Shown here in pieces: positions 1 to 8,609 of a DNA stretch of 64,000 bases; the first letter of the stretch is position 1; the number at the start of each line of letters is the position of its first letter. Source of the DNA: Legionella wadsworthii DSM 21896 = ATCC 33877. GTDB taxonomy: Bacteria; Pseudomonadota; Gammaproteobacteria; Legionellales; Legionellaceae. The stretch is taken from contig NZ_KL370760.1 of the NCBI RefSeq assembly GCF_000701265.1, positions 531,088 to 595,087 of the forward strand, read 5' to 3'. The position numbers and the translations under genes are program-made. The notes beneath the pieces are model-generated. The model did not search any database, was not told where the DNA came from, and was given only the letters and a program-made list of their open reading frames with translations.

Positions 1-465
1 ATTGGGGGTGGCATTGAAAAAGAAAGACTACAGCAAATGGCCGTTGATCAATCAATAAAGAACATTCATTTCTTACCCAGAGTTCCCACTCATGAAATTG
101 GTTCAATCTTACGGGCAAGTGATGTATTATTGGTTCATCTTAAAGATGATCCCTTATTTGAAATAACGATTCCCTCCAAAATACAGGCTTACCTTGCGAT
201 TGGAAAACCGATTTTGATTGCAGCCAAAGGGGATGCCGTTAACTTAGTGTTAACAGCCAAAGCAGGAATGAATACTGAGCCGGAAAATGTCTCACGCATC
301 GCAGAAACTGTATTGCAAATGGCAGAGTTATCACCGAGTAAGCTTACGGAAATGGGTAGCCAGGGCGCCCATTATTATAAAGAGTGCTTGTCTATGAATG
401 TGGGAGTCGCGAATTTTTTGAAAATGTTTCATTATATAGTTGAGCTGAATTCTTCAGCGAAATAA
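1..465 (+). CDS. Glycosyltransferase, GT-B fold, C-terminal part (5'-truncated by window)
   Basis: The reading frame is open from base 1, so the start lies outside the window; 154 codons are visible. They look like the C-terminal nucleotide-sugar-binding half of a family 4 (GT-B) glycosyltransferase. The segment with IPSKIQAYLAIGKPIL (around codons 56-71) matches the donor-binding loop of WbuB-like enzymes, where a Glu/Pro-Ser-Lys element precedes a conserved Gly-Lys-Pro. Such enzymes add a sugar to a growing lipid-linked glycan at the inner face of the cytoplasmic membrane. The neighbouring acyltransferase, flippase and polymerase genes support a role in surface polysaccharide assembly. Donor and acceptor cannot be read from this fragment. 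The family is fairly sure; the specificity is unknown. Confidence 0.8.
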   Translation: MGGGIEKERLQQMAVDQSIKNIHFLPRVPTHEIGSILRASDVLLVHLKDDPLFEITIPSKIQAYLAIGKPILIAAKGDAVNLVLTAKAGMNTEPENVSRIAETVLQMAELSPSKLTEMGSQGAHYYKECLSMNVGVANFLKMFHYIVELNSSAK

Positions 466-556
466 AAGAGGGATTCGATTACCTCAAACAAGCTTCTTTT
501 GAAATAAAAGATAAAGGTTCTATGGAAGTATTTTTTGATTTTAGTGGGAGGCATTT

Positions 557-2035
557 ATGCTGTTCAACTCTCTTATTTTTCTCTTTGCATTCCTGCCATT
601 AACATGGTTTTTTTATTATATATTTCTTAAAACCAAACAAGTAACCTTAGGCATGGTGTGGCTGGTATTCTGCTCTTTATTTTTTTATGGCTGGTGGAAT
701 CCTGTTTATGTCGGTCTTATTATTTTATCCATGGTATTTAATTTTCTATGCGGCAAATTCCTTAGTTCTCTTACACGTGGACGAAAGCCGATTCTCATTT
801 TTGGCATCGGTGCGAACCTGATTTTATTGGGATATTACAAATATTTTAATTTTTTCATTTCAATTTTAAATACGACGGCACAAACGCATTTTAATTTAAA
901 ATATATTATATTGCCTTTAGCAATTTCTTTCTTCACTTTCACCCAAATTGCGTTTTTAGTTGATTCATATAAGCATGAAACACGAGAATATAATTTTTTA
1001 CATTACTGCTTGTTTGTCACATTCTTTCCTCATTTGATTGCGGGGCCTATCGTTCATCACAAACAACTTGCGCCTCAATTTGCGCAACAAGTGTCTATTG
1101 ATCCAAAAGATATTGCCATTGGTCTTTCTATTTTTATTATCGGTTTATTTAAAAAAATCATGCTCGCGGACAGTTTGATGATCAATGTGGGACTGGTGTA
1201 TGGATTTACAGGAAGCTCAATTCCCCATACCCCCGATTTTTTTGCCGCGTGGATAGGAACTATTTCATATACTTTACAACTTTACTTTGATTTTTCCGGG
1301 TACTCTGATATGGCTATTGGTTTATCCTTATTATTTGGCATCAAATTACCGATTAATTTCAATTCGCCCTATAAAGCCCTGAACATCATTGATTTCTGGC
1401 GTCGCTGGCATATGACCCTCTCACAATTTTTGCGAGATTACCTTTACATCCCCTTGGGCGGAAACCGGAAAGGAAAAACACGACGTTATATCAATCTTTG
1501 GTTAACCATGTTATTAGGCGGTATTTGGCATGGCGCCAGCATTAATTTTTTGATCTGGGGCTTTCTTCATGGCTTTTATCTCGTGATCAACAACATATGG
1601 CAGAGTTTTTCCCGAACTTTTAATCCACGTATTACACGATGGATACCCACAAAAATTTTAAGTTGCGGCATCACTTTCATTGCGGTGATGATTGCCTGGG
1701 TATTTTTCCGCGCCCATGATCTTCATTCGGTCAAAGTGCTACTAGAGTCTATGATTGGATTAAATGGATTTGATTTTTCAATATTACATAATGATCAAAA
1801 AGCACCTATTCGCTGGATTGCTTTTTTGTTGTTTATTATATGGTTTACTCCGAATACACAACAGATTTTTAACCAATACTCACCCGCACTTGGTATAGAG
1901 ATGGTTACCAAAACGAAGCAAAGGTTATTTTCTTTATCACCTAAGATGGGGTTTGTTATGGGATTTATTTTATTTATCTCCCTGTTATCGCTGTTTGTTT
2001 CACCACCATCTGAATTTATGTATTTTACTTTTTAA
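557..2035 (+). CDS. MBOAT-family membrane O-acyltransferase (AlgI-like)
   Basis: This 492-residue polytopic protein belongs to the membrane-bound O-acyltransferase family, whose AlgI/DltB-like members move acyl groups across the membrane onto extracytoplasmic polymers. The family signature is clear: DFSGYSDMAIG, then an FWRRWHMTLSQFLRDYLY block containing His285, and the catalytic-type His325 in GGIWHGAS. Ten or more hydrophobic segments are visible. A GTGGGAGGC ribosome site lies just before the ATG. The next gene starts 8 bases after the stop and encodes an SGNH-like protein, the usual partner arrangement (AlgI with AlgJ/AlgX, DltB with DltD). I infer acetylation of an exported glycan, probably LPS. 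The acyl donor and the polymer are not known. Confidence 0.92.
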   Translation: MLFNSLIFLFAFLPLTWFFYYIFLKTKQVTLGMVWLVFCSLFFYGWWNPVYVGLIILSMVFNFLCGKFLSSLTRGRKPILIFGIGANLILLGYYKYFNFFISILNTTAQTHFNLKYIILPLAISFFTFTQIAFLVDSYKHETREYNFLHYCLFVTFFPHLIAGPIVHHKQLAPQFAQQVSIDPKDIAIGLSIFIIGLFKKIMLADSLMINVGLVYGFTGSSIPHTPDFFAAWIGTISYTLQLYFDFSGYSDMAIGLSLLFGIKLPINFNSPYKALNIIDFWRRWHMTLSQFLRDYLYIPLGGNRKGKTRRYINLWLTMLLGGIWHGASINFLIWGFLHGFYLVINNIWQSFSRTFNPRITRWIPTKILSCGITFIAVMIAWVFFRAHDLHSVKVLLESMIGLNGFDFSILHNDQKAPIRWIAFLLFIIWFTPNTQQIFNQYSPALGIEMVTKTKQRLFSLSPKMGFVMGFILFISLLSLFVSPPSEFMYFTF

Positions 2036-2042
2036 GGTCATC

Positions 2043-3689
2043 ATGTCTATCTCCTCTCGATACTTATTAAGCCTATTTTCTGCAGTAATTCTACTGTTTT
2101 TGCTCTGGTTTGGTGCTGTAATCGCTCAGTTGGGATTTCCCACGCCTTCAAGCCAGTGGGTCACTGAACTCTACAAAAAAAAAGCATTAGCGGCCAGCCA
2201 TTTTAAAGGGACAAGAATTTTCATCTTTGGTGGTTCAGGGACCCATTTCTCTGTGAGTGCTGAAAAAATGTCTAAGGAACTAGGAATACCTACAATAAAC
2301 TATGGGACATACGGTGGATTAGATATTGAGTATTTGTTATATAAAATAAAGCAAGTTTTAAGGAAGGGAGATATTGTTTTATTGGCTCCCGAGTATACTT
2401 ATTACCATCTGAGACTTAAGTATAACGAGGTTTATCTTGATCATATTTCTCGTGATCCAGAATTTTTGAAAACACTGACCTTCGAACAGCAACTCCAATT
2501 TGCCTTACGGATTTCCTTTAAACGAATCAAGTTAGCCTATAAGGAGAAATTTTTTAAATCAAAGCCATGGGATCAAGATCCTTTAACTTATGTACACACA
2601 AATTATAATGCCTTTGGTGATGTTCATTCGAATAACCGTATATTTATAACCGATCACATTCGCAAGTATAGAGACACGTCACAACTTGATGGTGGCATAT
2701 TTGGAAATACTGACCTTTCAGACAGTTGGCAGCATTTACAATCATTTGCAACATGGTGTAAAGAAAATGGGATAACCGTATTGGCAACTGCGCCAACCCA
2801 TATCTTTTTTGATAATATAAAAAATAATGTATCCAAGGAAAATATAAAAAAAATCAAAGAGCATTATGCTCAGTTAGGAATCCCCTTTCTAGGTAATCCT
2901 TATCAATCAATGTATGATAAATCGTTATACTTTGATACGGTTTATCATATGAATGATCTTGGCAAGGACTTGTATAGCCAGCGTTTGATTGATCTTCTGA
3001 AAAAAGAGCTTCCCCATATTAATATTGTGAAAACTCAAAACCACTTGCTTATTAAAAAGGAAAAAAATCTATTAGAAACAGTTTTGAAAAAATTTGGCGG
3101 TTGGGAGCCAATTAAGGGGATAGAATTAAAGCCGCTAGCGCCTCATGACACTATAAAAATTGTTGATGCCCATCAGGCCGATATAATTCTTCTAAATACT
3201 CTATTGAAAAAATTTGATGGGTGGGAGCTAATCAAAGATTTCGAGGTTAAGCAGTTTATTCACTCAGATATTTTACCCCATGCCGTTGCCCGTCTGGCGG
3301 AGATAACCCTTACCCGAACAATCGCAGAACCAATCAAAGAATTTAAATTTATAAGAAACATTCACTTTGATCTATTACCTTATATTGCTGCTGGGCAGGA
3401 AGAAATAATCCTGGAAACTCAATCCATTGGAGAGCAAACAGCTATTTTAACTTCTGAAATTCTTACCAATTTTGATCATGGGAAGGTCACCATTTTTCTA
3501 GACGACAAACCTATTTGGCACCACGACTACTCGGAAAAAACAAAAGATTATTATCGATTAAATTTACCGATACATTTAAATGATGGAAAACATGTCATCA
3601 AGATAGTCGCTGATAAAAAGAACTCCCCTAATGCACCACAAGAGAAGGTGGCTTTAAACTTTAAATCTTTGCGTATCAATGCAGCTTAA
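2043..3689 (+). CDS. Membrane-anchored SGNH-like acyltransferase partner with C-terminal repeats
   Basis: 548 residues from the ATG at 2043, which follows an AAGGT ribosome site; an in-frame ATG at 1953 would lie inside the upstream gene and is less likely. A single N-terminal hydrophobic segment (about residues 5-28) anchors the protein, which probably faces the periplasm. The FIFGGSGTHFS segment places Ser65 as a possible SGNH nucleophile, and FDTVYHMNDLG gives Asp298 and His302 as a candidate Asp/His pair, as in DltD/AlgJ-type proteins. From about residue 343 the protein carries two 40-residue tandem repeats and a shorter third copy, then a C-terminal beta-rich region. It follows the MBOAT gene closely and probably completes O-acyl transfer to the glycan. 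The SGNH assignment rests on motifs only. Confidence 0.65.
   Translation: MSISSRYLLSLFSAVILLFLLWFGAVIAQLGFPTPSSQWVTELYKKKALAASHFKGTRIFIFGGSGTHFSVSAEKMSKELGIPTINYGTYGGLDIEYLLYKIKQVLRKGDIVLLAPEYTYYHLRLKYNEVYLDHISRDPEFLKTLTFEQQLQFALRISFKRIKLAYKEKFFKSKPWDQDPLTYVHTNYNAFGDVHSNNRIFITDHIRKYRDTSQLDGGIFGNTDLSDSWQHLQSFATWCKENGITVLATAPTHIFFDNIKNNVSKENIKKIKEHYAQLGIPFLGNPYQSMYDKSLYFDTVYHMNDLGKDLYSQRLIDLLKKELPHINIVKTQNHLLIKKEKNLLETVLKKFGGWEPIKGIELKPLAPHDTIKIVDAHQADIILLNTLLKKFDGWELIKDFEVKQFIHSDILPHAVARLAEITLTRTIAEPIKEFKFIRNIHFDLLPYIAAGQEEIILETQSIGEQTAILTSEILTNFDHGKVTIFLDDKPIWHHDYSEKTKDYYRLNLPIHLNDGKHVIKIVADKKNSPNAPQEKVALNFKSLRINAA
3069..3425 (+). repeat. In-gene tandem repeat, three units of about 120 bases
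   Basis: Within the SGNH-like gene, unit 1 starts at 3069 (LLETVLKKFGGWEPIKG), unit 2 at 3189 (LLNTLLKKFDGWELIKD), and a shorter third unit at about 3309 retains AEPIKEFKF and a similar ending (EEIIL compared with ADIIL and AEITL). The period is 40 codons. Units 1 and 2 are also alike at DNA level around the TTGAAAAAATTTG run, which suggests a fairly recent duplication. The reading frame is kept throughout. Confidence 0.8.
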
Positions 3690-3788
3690 ATGAAAAACGA
3701 TAGAACGATTAATTACCTGGTTGTGCATAACTAGGTTAGAAAGCTTGCAAATAGATTTCCTGCTGACACATAATCTCTGGGACATCTA

Positions 3789-5126
3789 TCAAAAAACAGG
3801 AAACTCATTCTGTATATTTTTTTCATCGTTTGTTGATCCATGCATGTGGTTGTAGATTATTTTTTGGATTGCATCCTTGTTGTGGTTCTCCATTGCAAAT
3901 TGGCGAGCTTTCGTGGCTAAGCTGTCCCTTTTCGTCGCGTCAAATAGACTTTCCCTTACTGCTTTTTTTAATTCATCTTTGCTTTCTTCGGTAACAACCA
4001 CAGCGAGATCATTATTTTTTAAATAACTAATGGATGAAATCTCGTGGGGTCCAATGGCCAAAATACAACGGCCTGAAACCATATATTCTGGAATTTTTGT
4101 AGAAAGCGACAGTCGGGTTATTTTCCTTTGAAATTTTAAAAACGATTCGATGTGAACAAATACATCACTGTGTGTTCTTTCGTGAATTAATCCACTGTAA
4201 TCTAAACATCCTTTATAACTCATAATATTTGGAATGGTCAGTTGCGATTTTAACCTATCATCGATTGCAAGAGGTGTATAAACATCGAGTATTGCAGCAA
4301 ACCCTTCCTCCCTTAACTCTTTTAAGCATTCACCAAGAAACTTTAGTACCCGCCATCTCTCTAGGGAAACGCTTCCGGTATAGATTAACCGAAGAAAATT
4401 GGTGGTTTTATTAGCGCCTATTTCTATGGGTTCTACGCTATTTGCTGCAATGAAAATATGGTTACAGCGAAAGCGTTCTTCATATTCAATTTTCATTGCT
4501 GGGCTAATGACGTAAACTGATTTAGCCCTTTTTAATCCTTTTTTAAATTCCTTCATATACATCAAATGATTTATCCAGGCAAAGGGAGAAATACGGGATT
4601 TAATAAAAGTGTAATCGTCAGTTAACTGCAACAATAAGGGACAATTATATTTGTCGCAAATCCATTCCACCATTTTATAAGCAAATGGCATATTACTGCC
4701 CTGAAAGAATATGGCTTCCGGGCTAAAATCATCTAACCACTTTAACAAATTTTCTGACTGATATTTAGATTTTTTCCAGCATAGTTCTCTAAAAAACTCT
4801 GCAAATGGATTTCTTTTGACGAAAAACCATTTCACTAGGTTATAAAGTCGTCCATTATGTTTCGGAGTAAAATTTTTAAGTTCCGCTGATCTATAAATTT
4901 TACCGTGTGCTTTTTTAAATAGGATGTTTGCTTTTAAGATTTCAAGATCGGTTATCTGGAAATAATTTTTGCAAACTGTAAAATCGGGAATGTCTGGTGT
5001 TAAATATAAATTCGCCAAATTCTGCGGCAGCCATTTCTCAAAAAAAGATGAAAGAGTTTTTCCATTGTTCCTGGTGTCGGAAAAGGGATTGTGGCTTATT
5101 ACTAATACTTTTTTTTCCTTGAACAT
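3789..5126 (-). CDS. Glycosyltransferase, GT-B (family 4-like)
   Basis: 445 residues. The N-terminus (KKVLVISHNPFSDTRNNGKT) is the glycine-containing acceptor-side loop of GT-B enzymes. The C-terminal half has the usual donor-binding features: LIYTGSVSLERWRVLKFL, then LSTKIPEYMVSGRCILAIGP, with the conserved Glu in the IPEYM segment. No signal peptide is present, so it acts in the cytoplasm or at the inner membrane face. A strong AAAGGG ribosome site precedes the ATG. It starts 19 bases after the flippase gene ends, so the two are probably co-transcribed. Its 3' end converges on the SGNH-like gene across about 100 bases. The sugar transferred is unknown. Confidence 0.85.
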   Translation of the reverse strand: MFKEKKVLVISHNPFSDTRNNGKTLSSFFEKWLPQNLANLYLTPDIPDFTVCKNYFQITDLEILKANILFKKAHGKIYRSAELKNFTPKHNGRLYNLVKWFFVKRNPFAEFFRELCWKKSKYQSENLLKWLDDFSPEAIFFQGSNMPFAYKMVEWICDKYNCPLLLQLTDDYTFIKSRISPFAWINHLMYMKEFKKGLKRAKSVYVISPAMKIEYEERFRCNHIFIAANSVEPIEIGANKTTNFLRLIYTGSVSLERWRVLKFLGECLKELREEGFAAILDVYTPLAIDDRLKSQLTIPNIMSYKGCLDYSGLIHERTHSDVFVHIESFLKFQRKITRLSLSTKIPEYMVSGRCILAIGPHEISSISYLKNNDLAVVVTEESKDELKKAVRESLFDATKRDSLATKARQFAMENHNKDAIQKIIYNHMHGSTNDEKNIQNEFPVF

Positions 5127-5145
5127 CTCATGACCCTTTAAACGG

Positions 5146-6687
5146 TTAAAGTCCGTTTGTTATTTGAAGTGCATTTTTTCTTTTCAATTTAAATAACTGA
5201 ATAAAATGGTTGGCATCAGTACCCTTAACCAATACTAAAAGTAGCGCATACACCAATATTGCGATAAAGGCTGTGATAGCAAATGAAAATAACTCATTCA
5301 GGTTTGTTTTTTTCAATAGCTCAAAGGCCATTTTAGAAATGATTCCCATGAGTACAGAGCAAATCACAACTTTAGTAAATAAAACAAATACTTTTTTAAG
5401 TCCAAAAGTCCCTATCTTTTTTCTTAAACTTCTGATTAAAAGTAGGGTAGAAATAAAAGCGGAAATGCTAGAGGATGCGGCTAAAGCCGGCACGCCATAA
5501 ACAGGAAATAAGATAAAACTCAGTATGATGTTAATGACAATGGCTATTCCTGCATTAATGGTGGGCGTTCGCGTATCGCTTGAAGCATAAAATGAACGGG
5601 ATAAAATCTCCATAAGACCGAACCAGAGCATGCCAATGGCATAAAAAACCAGTATGGATGCTGTCACATCTGTTGCGGTTTGATCAAAAGCCCCTCTTTG
5701 GAATAAGAGCTGAATAATAAGATTTGAAAAAAAGATGGTACCCACTGCTATTGGAACAACCAGTAAAATCATAGTGCTCATTGAATTTGCAATCGAAGAT
5801 TTCAATTCCGTAATTTTATTTTCTGAAATCAACTTTGAAATAGTGGGGTACATGATCGTGGCTATGGTGGTAGCGACGACTCCATGAACAAGATTTACCC
5901 AAGAAACGGCATAGTTCATAGCAGCAATTCCACCTGATCCAGCATTTGAAGCCAGTGTTTGGCTTATAATAATATTGATTTGGTTAACTGATGCACCCAA
6001 AATAACTGGTAAGGAAAGTAACAGCATTTTTTTTATATGGGCGTCTTTAAATTTCCAGTTGAATTGAAAGCGATACTTATTCTTTATTACATAGGGTATT
6101 AGAAGTACAACCTGTGAAAAAGTTGCAACGACGCTTCCTATGCCGAGAACGGTAATGGTCGTTTTCGTAGCCAGAAAAATTGAAGCCACCGTAATCATAT
6201 TCATGGGAATACTGACAATAGTAGGAATAAGAAAATTACCTCTAATTTGCAAGAAACTAGAATAAAGAAATACCATGCTGGAAAAATAGATACTAAAAAT
6301 ACTGATCCGTGTCAAAATTACAGCTAAATTCAATTGAGACCCATCAAATCCTGATGCAAAAATTTTGACGATAGGTTCAGTAAATATCAGAACAAGCAAA
6401 ACGATTACAGAACTTAATACCATCAGTAAATTAAAAACTTTATTAGAAAAACGATTTGCTTTGTCAAATCCTTCTTTCACTAAAATGTCAGAAAAAATGG
6501 GGATGTAATTTGTAATAATTCCGGTTCCAATGAATGTAAATATAGTGACCGGAATGGTTTGTGATATGAGAAACGCATCACTGATATATGAAATACCAAA
6601 ATAGTAAGATAGCGAAATGATGCGAGCAAATCCAGTTACTTTAGAAACCAGAGTTAAAAGCATCATCGCGAGTGATAATTTATACAT
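5146..6687 (-). CDS. MurJ/Wzx-type lipid-linked oligosaccharide flippase (MviN family)
   Basis: 513 residues with about 13-14 hydrophobic segments. The N-terminal ISLSYYFGISYISDAFLISQTIP matches the start of MviN/MurJ proteins, as does LLFQRGAFDQTATD in the middle. In a glycan locus this family flips undecaprenyl-diphosphate-linked repeat units from the cytoplasmic to the periplasmic face. It lies between the polymerase and a glycosyltransferase gene on the same strand, so I read it as the Wzx role of this locus and not the housekeeping lipid II flippase murJ. That distinction is inference from context; a second murJ elsewhere in the genome would settle it. The ribosome site is weak, and in-frame ATGs at codons 8 and 9 are alternatives. 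Confidence 0.85.
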   Translation of the reverse strand: MYKLSLAMMLLTLVSKVTGFARIISLSYYFGISYISDAFLISQTIPVTIFTFIGTGIITNYIPIFSDILVKEGFDKANRFSNKVFNLLMVLSSVIVLLVLIFTEPIVKIFASGFDGSQLNLAVILTRISIFSIYFSSMVFLYSSFLQIRGNFLIPTIVSIPMNMITVASIFLATKTTITVLGIGSVVATFSQVVLLIPYVIKNKYRFQFNWKFKDAHIKKMLLLSLPVILGASVNQINIIISQTLASNAGSGGIAAMNYAVSWVNLVHGVVATTIATIMYPTISKLISENKITELKSSIANSMSTMILLVVPIAVGTIFFSNLIIQLLFQRGAFDQTATDVTASILVFYAIGMLWFGLMEILSRSFYASSDTRTPTINAGIAIVINIILSFILFPVYGVPALAASSSISAFISTLLLIRSLRKKIGTFGLKKVFVLFTKVVICSVLMGIISKMAFELLKKTNLNELFSFAITAFIAILVYALLLVLVKGTDANHFIQLFKLKRKNALQITNGL

Positions 6688-6742
6688 AAAGGTCTACATT
6701 TCGCTTTGTAATAGATTATACCAGGTTAATTGAGATTCCATT

Positions 6743-8389
6743 TCATAATTTCAAACCATTTTGAATGCTAATACCCACAGTTAATTCGCGGTTGTACCAA
6801 AAGCTCTTTTTCATTAACCAGGTAAATATTCCACCATAAAAAACTAAAAAATCCGCTGGTGATAAACTGGGTTGCCACCAGGAGGTTAATAATAATAAAC
6901 TAAAACTTAAATAAACAAGAAGAACAGTTGCAAGAATATCTTCCTTATAAATGGTTTCTATCCATAAACTAGCAAAAAGAAAACCAAGAAATCCCATAAA
7001 TAGAACTGCTCCAATAAATGTGAAATCCGATGCAAATTGTAAAAAGGCTGTGCACCATTGATATGAAATGGGATAACCTGCCGCGTTAACTTTGGAAATA
7101 TAACTTCGGGAATAAATGTCTATACCTGTCATTTTTTCAAATTTGTTTTGCAGAACCAGGGCTTGGCCAAACCCAAAAGTCCAATTGAAATTTGTTCTTA
7201 AACCAATGGTTAGCCCCTGGAACCCATGGCTTAAATAATTTGAAACTTGTGCATAAAGATACTGAACTCTTGAAGGTAATTTTGCAAAAAAAGGATCACC
7301 AACATTTACAAAAGCATAGGTTAAATCATTGGCATAAAAAGGATGAACTTTTTTAGACTGAGGGGCATATTTTTCATATCGCTCAACTATTTCACTCGAA
7401 ACTTCACCAGGTTTGATGACCATATCAAATTCATTAAACTTATCCAATTTGATAATATTTTTTTTATGCCGAACCACTTCACTCGACACTTTACCAGGTT
7501 TGATGGCTATATTAAATTCAAGCTTATCCACTTCGTTAATATTCTTTTTATACCGAACTACTTTAGGACGAACATAGCCCCATTTCTTTTTAACAATATC
7601 CTTTATAAATTTGTCTTCACTTGAATTTTTGCCACTCTGAGCCAAAAAATTTGCATACTCCACTGCTGCGCTTCCTCGTGAATTCATAGTTGCAGCAAAA
7701 TATAATGGCCCAACCAGAATGATAACTAGCGTAATAATGGTTGTTCTTAAAGACACTTCTTTAATGTTTTTAACCGCCCCCCGAACAACTTTGGCTGAAT
7801 ACATGATGAGAAAGCAGATAGAAACAAACATCACCGATCGATTTCTACCAATACATAAATCAGTTGCGTAGAACCAAAGAGATAAGAAAAAACCTGCATA
7901 CTTTAATGGATTATTGATTTTATTCCAGCAAATATACAATATGATAACTAAAGGAAATTTGATGATATCAACAATTAAGGAATTAATTTTAAAAATTGTA
8001 CCTAAAGGTAGACGATTTAATGCGGTTTGATATGCCAACCCTAAATCGTTAAAGGAGCTCCAAATTTTTGGATAAAAACTTCCAGTATTTACATAGCAGT
8101 AAGGAATGAAAGTAATCAAACCAATACCTACTAAAACATGAATTAATTTATCAGGATCAGTTAAATCAATGTCAATACATTTTCGGTTATATTTTTTTGT
8201 CGCAATGCAATAGCCCAAACAAAAAAGAAAACAGCAGCCCATAAAAAATATGAGGGTGACATTGTCTTTTCTGTATGGATACATCCATGGTCCAAACCGG
8301 TATAAAAGATAAGCTAAACTAAAGAAAGTTTCTATTAATATCAGGGGCAAATATTCTTGAAAACCAGTTTTTTTTAAAAAAAAACTCAT
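6743..8389 (-). CDS. Wzy-like polysaccharide repeat-unit polymerase, polytopic
   Basis: 548 residues from the ATG at 8389, which has an AAAGGAATATATT leader; the frame stays open to 8494 but that extension has no comparable ribosome site. There are about 10-12 hydrophobic segments with a large hydrophilic loop (about residues 245-390), the layout of O-antigen polymerases, which have almost no conserved sequence motif. Residues such as LRTNFNWTFGFGQAL after the loop fit the oligosaccharide repeat unit polymerase group. Wzy joins flipped repeat units on the periplasmic side. The loop contains a 28/29-residue tandem duplication. The gene lies upstream of the flippase gene. Assignment is by topology and context, so it is probable but not certain. 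Confidence 0.7.
   Translation of the reverse strand: MSFFLKKTGFQEYLPLILIETFFSLAYLLYRFGPWMYPYRKDNVTLIFFMGCCFLFCLGYCIATKKYNRKCIDIDLTDPDKLIHVLVGIGLITFIPYCYVNTGSFYPKIWSSFNDLGLAYQTALNRLPLGTIFKINSLIVDIIKFPLVIILYICWNKINNPLKYAGFFLSLWFYATDLCIGRNRSVMFVSICFLIMYSAKVVRGAVKNIKEVSLRTTIITLVIILVGPLYFAATMNSRGSAAVEYANFLAQSGKNSSEDKFIKDIVKKKWGYVRPKVVRYKKNINEVDKLEFNIAIKPGKVSSEVVRHKKNIIKLDKFNEFDMVIKPGEVSSEIVERYEKYAPQSKKVHPFYANDLTYAFVNVGDPFFAKLPSRVQYLYAQVSNYLSHGFQGLTIGLRTNFNWTFGFGQALVLQNKFEKMTGIDIYSRSYISKVNAAGYPISYQWCTAFLQFASDFTFIGAVLFMGFLGFLFASLWIETIYKEDILATVLLVYLSFSLLLLTSWWQPSLSPADFLVFYGGIFTWLMKKSFWYNRELTVGISIQNGLKL
7391..7561 (-). repeat. In-gene tandem duplication, units of 84 and 87 bases
   Basis: Within the periplasmic-type loop of the polymerase, residues 277-304 (7478-7561) begin VVRYKKNINEVDK and end IKPGKVSSE. 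Residues 305-333 (7391-7477) begin VVRHKKNIIKLDK and end IKPGEVSSE. A further partial copy (IVERYEKY) follows. DNA similarity is high (both units share an ACCAGGTTTGATG stretch on the plus strand), so the event is probably recent. One unit has gained a codon and the frame is kept. Confidence 0.9.
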
Positions 8390-8506
8390 AATATATTCCT
8401 TTCTGATATTTTTAATAGTTGCTTCCATAATTGACATAAGAATAAGTATAAAAAGAGGCGGCATCATGATAGCACTTTCTTTCGTATTGTGCATCTTGTA
8501 AACATT

Positions 8507-8542
8507 CAGTGAATACCATAGTTTTAGCTATGGTATTCACTG
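8507..8542. other. Perfect 15-bp hairpin between polymerase and aminotransferase genes
   Basis: CAGTGAATACCATAG (8507-8521) and CTATGGTATTCACTG (8528-8542) are exact reverse complements with a 6-base loop, TTTTAG. It lies in the 220-base gap between the aminotransferase stop (8610) and the polymerase start (8389). Neither side has a strong T-run, so it is not a textbook intrinsic terminator. It could be an attenuator, an RNA-stability element or a scar of a mobile element. Confidence 0.75.
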
Positions 8543-8609
8543 GTAATCATGCTATTTTGTTTAGGTTCAGAATTATTTTGTCAGTCCATTTAAATGATAA
8601 AGAAGTAAT

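Noticed and set aside
8390-8494. N-terminal extension of the Wzy-like gene
   Set aside because: The ATG at 8389 has a clear AAAGGA site and starts a natural membrane-protein N-terminus; the extension lacks such a site.
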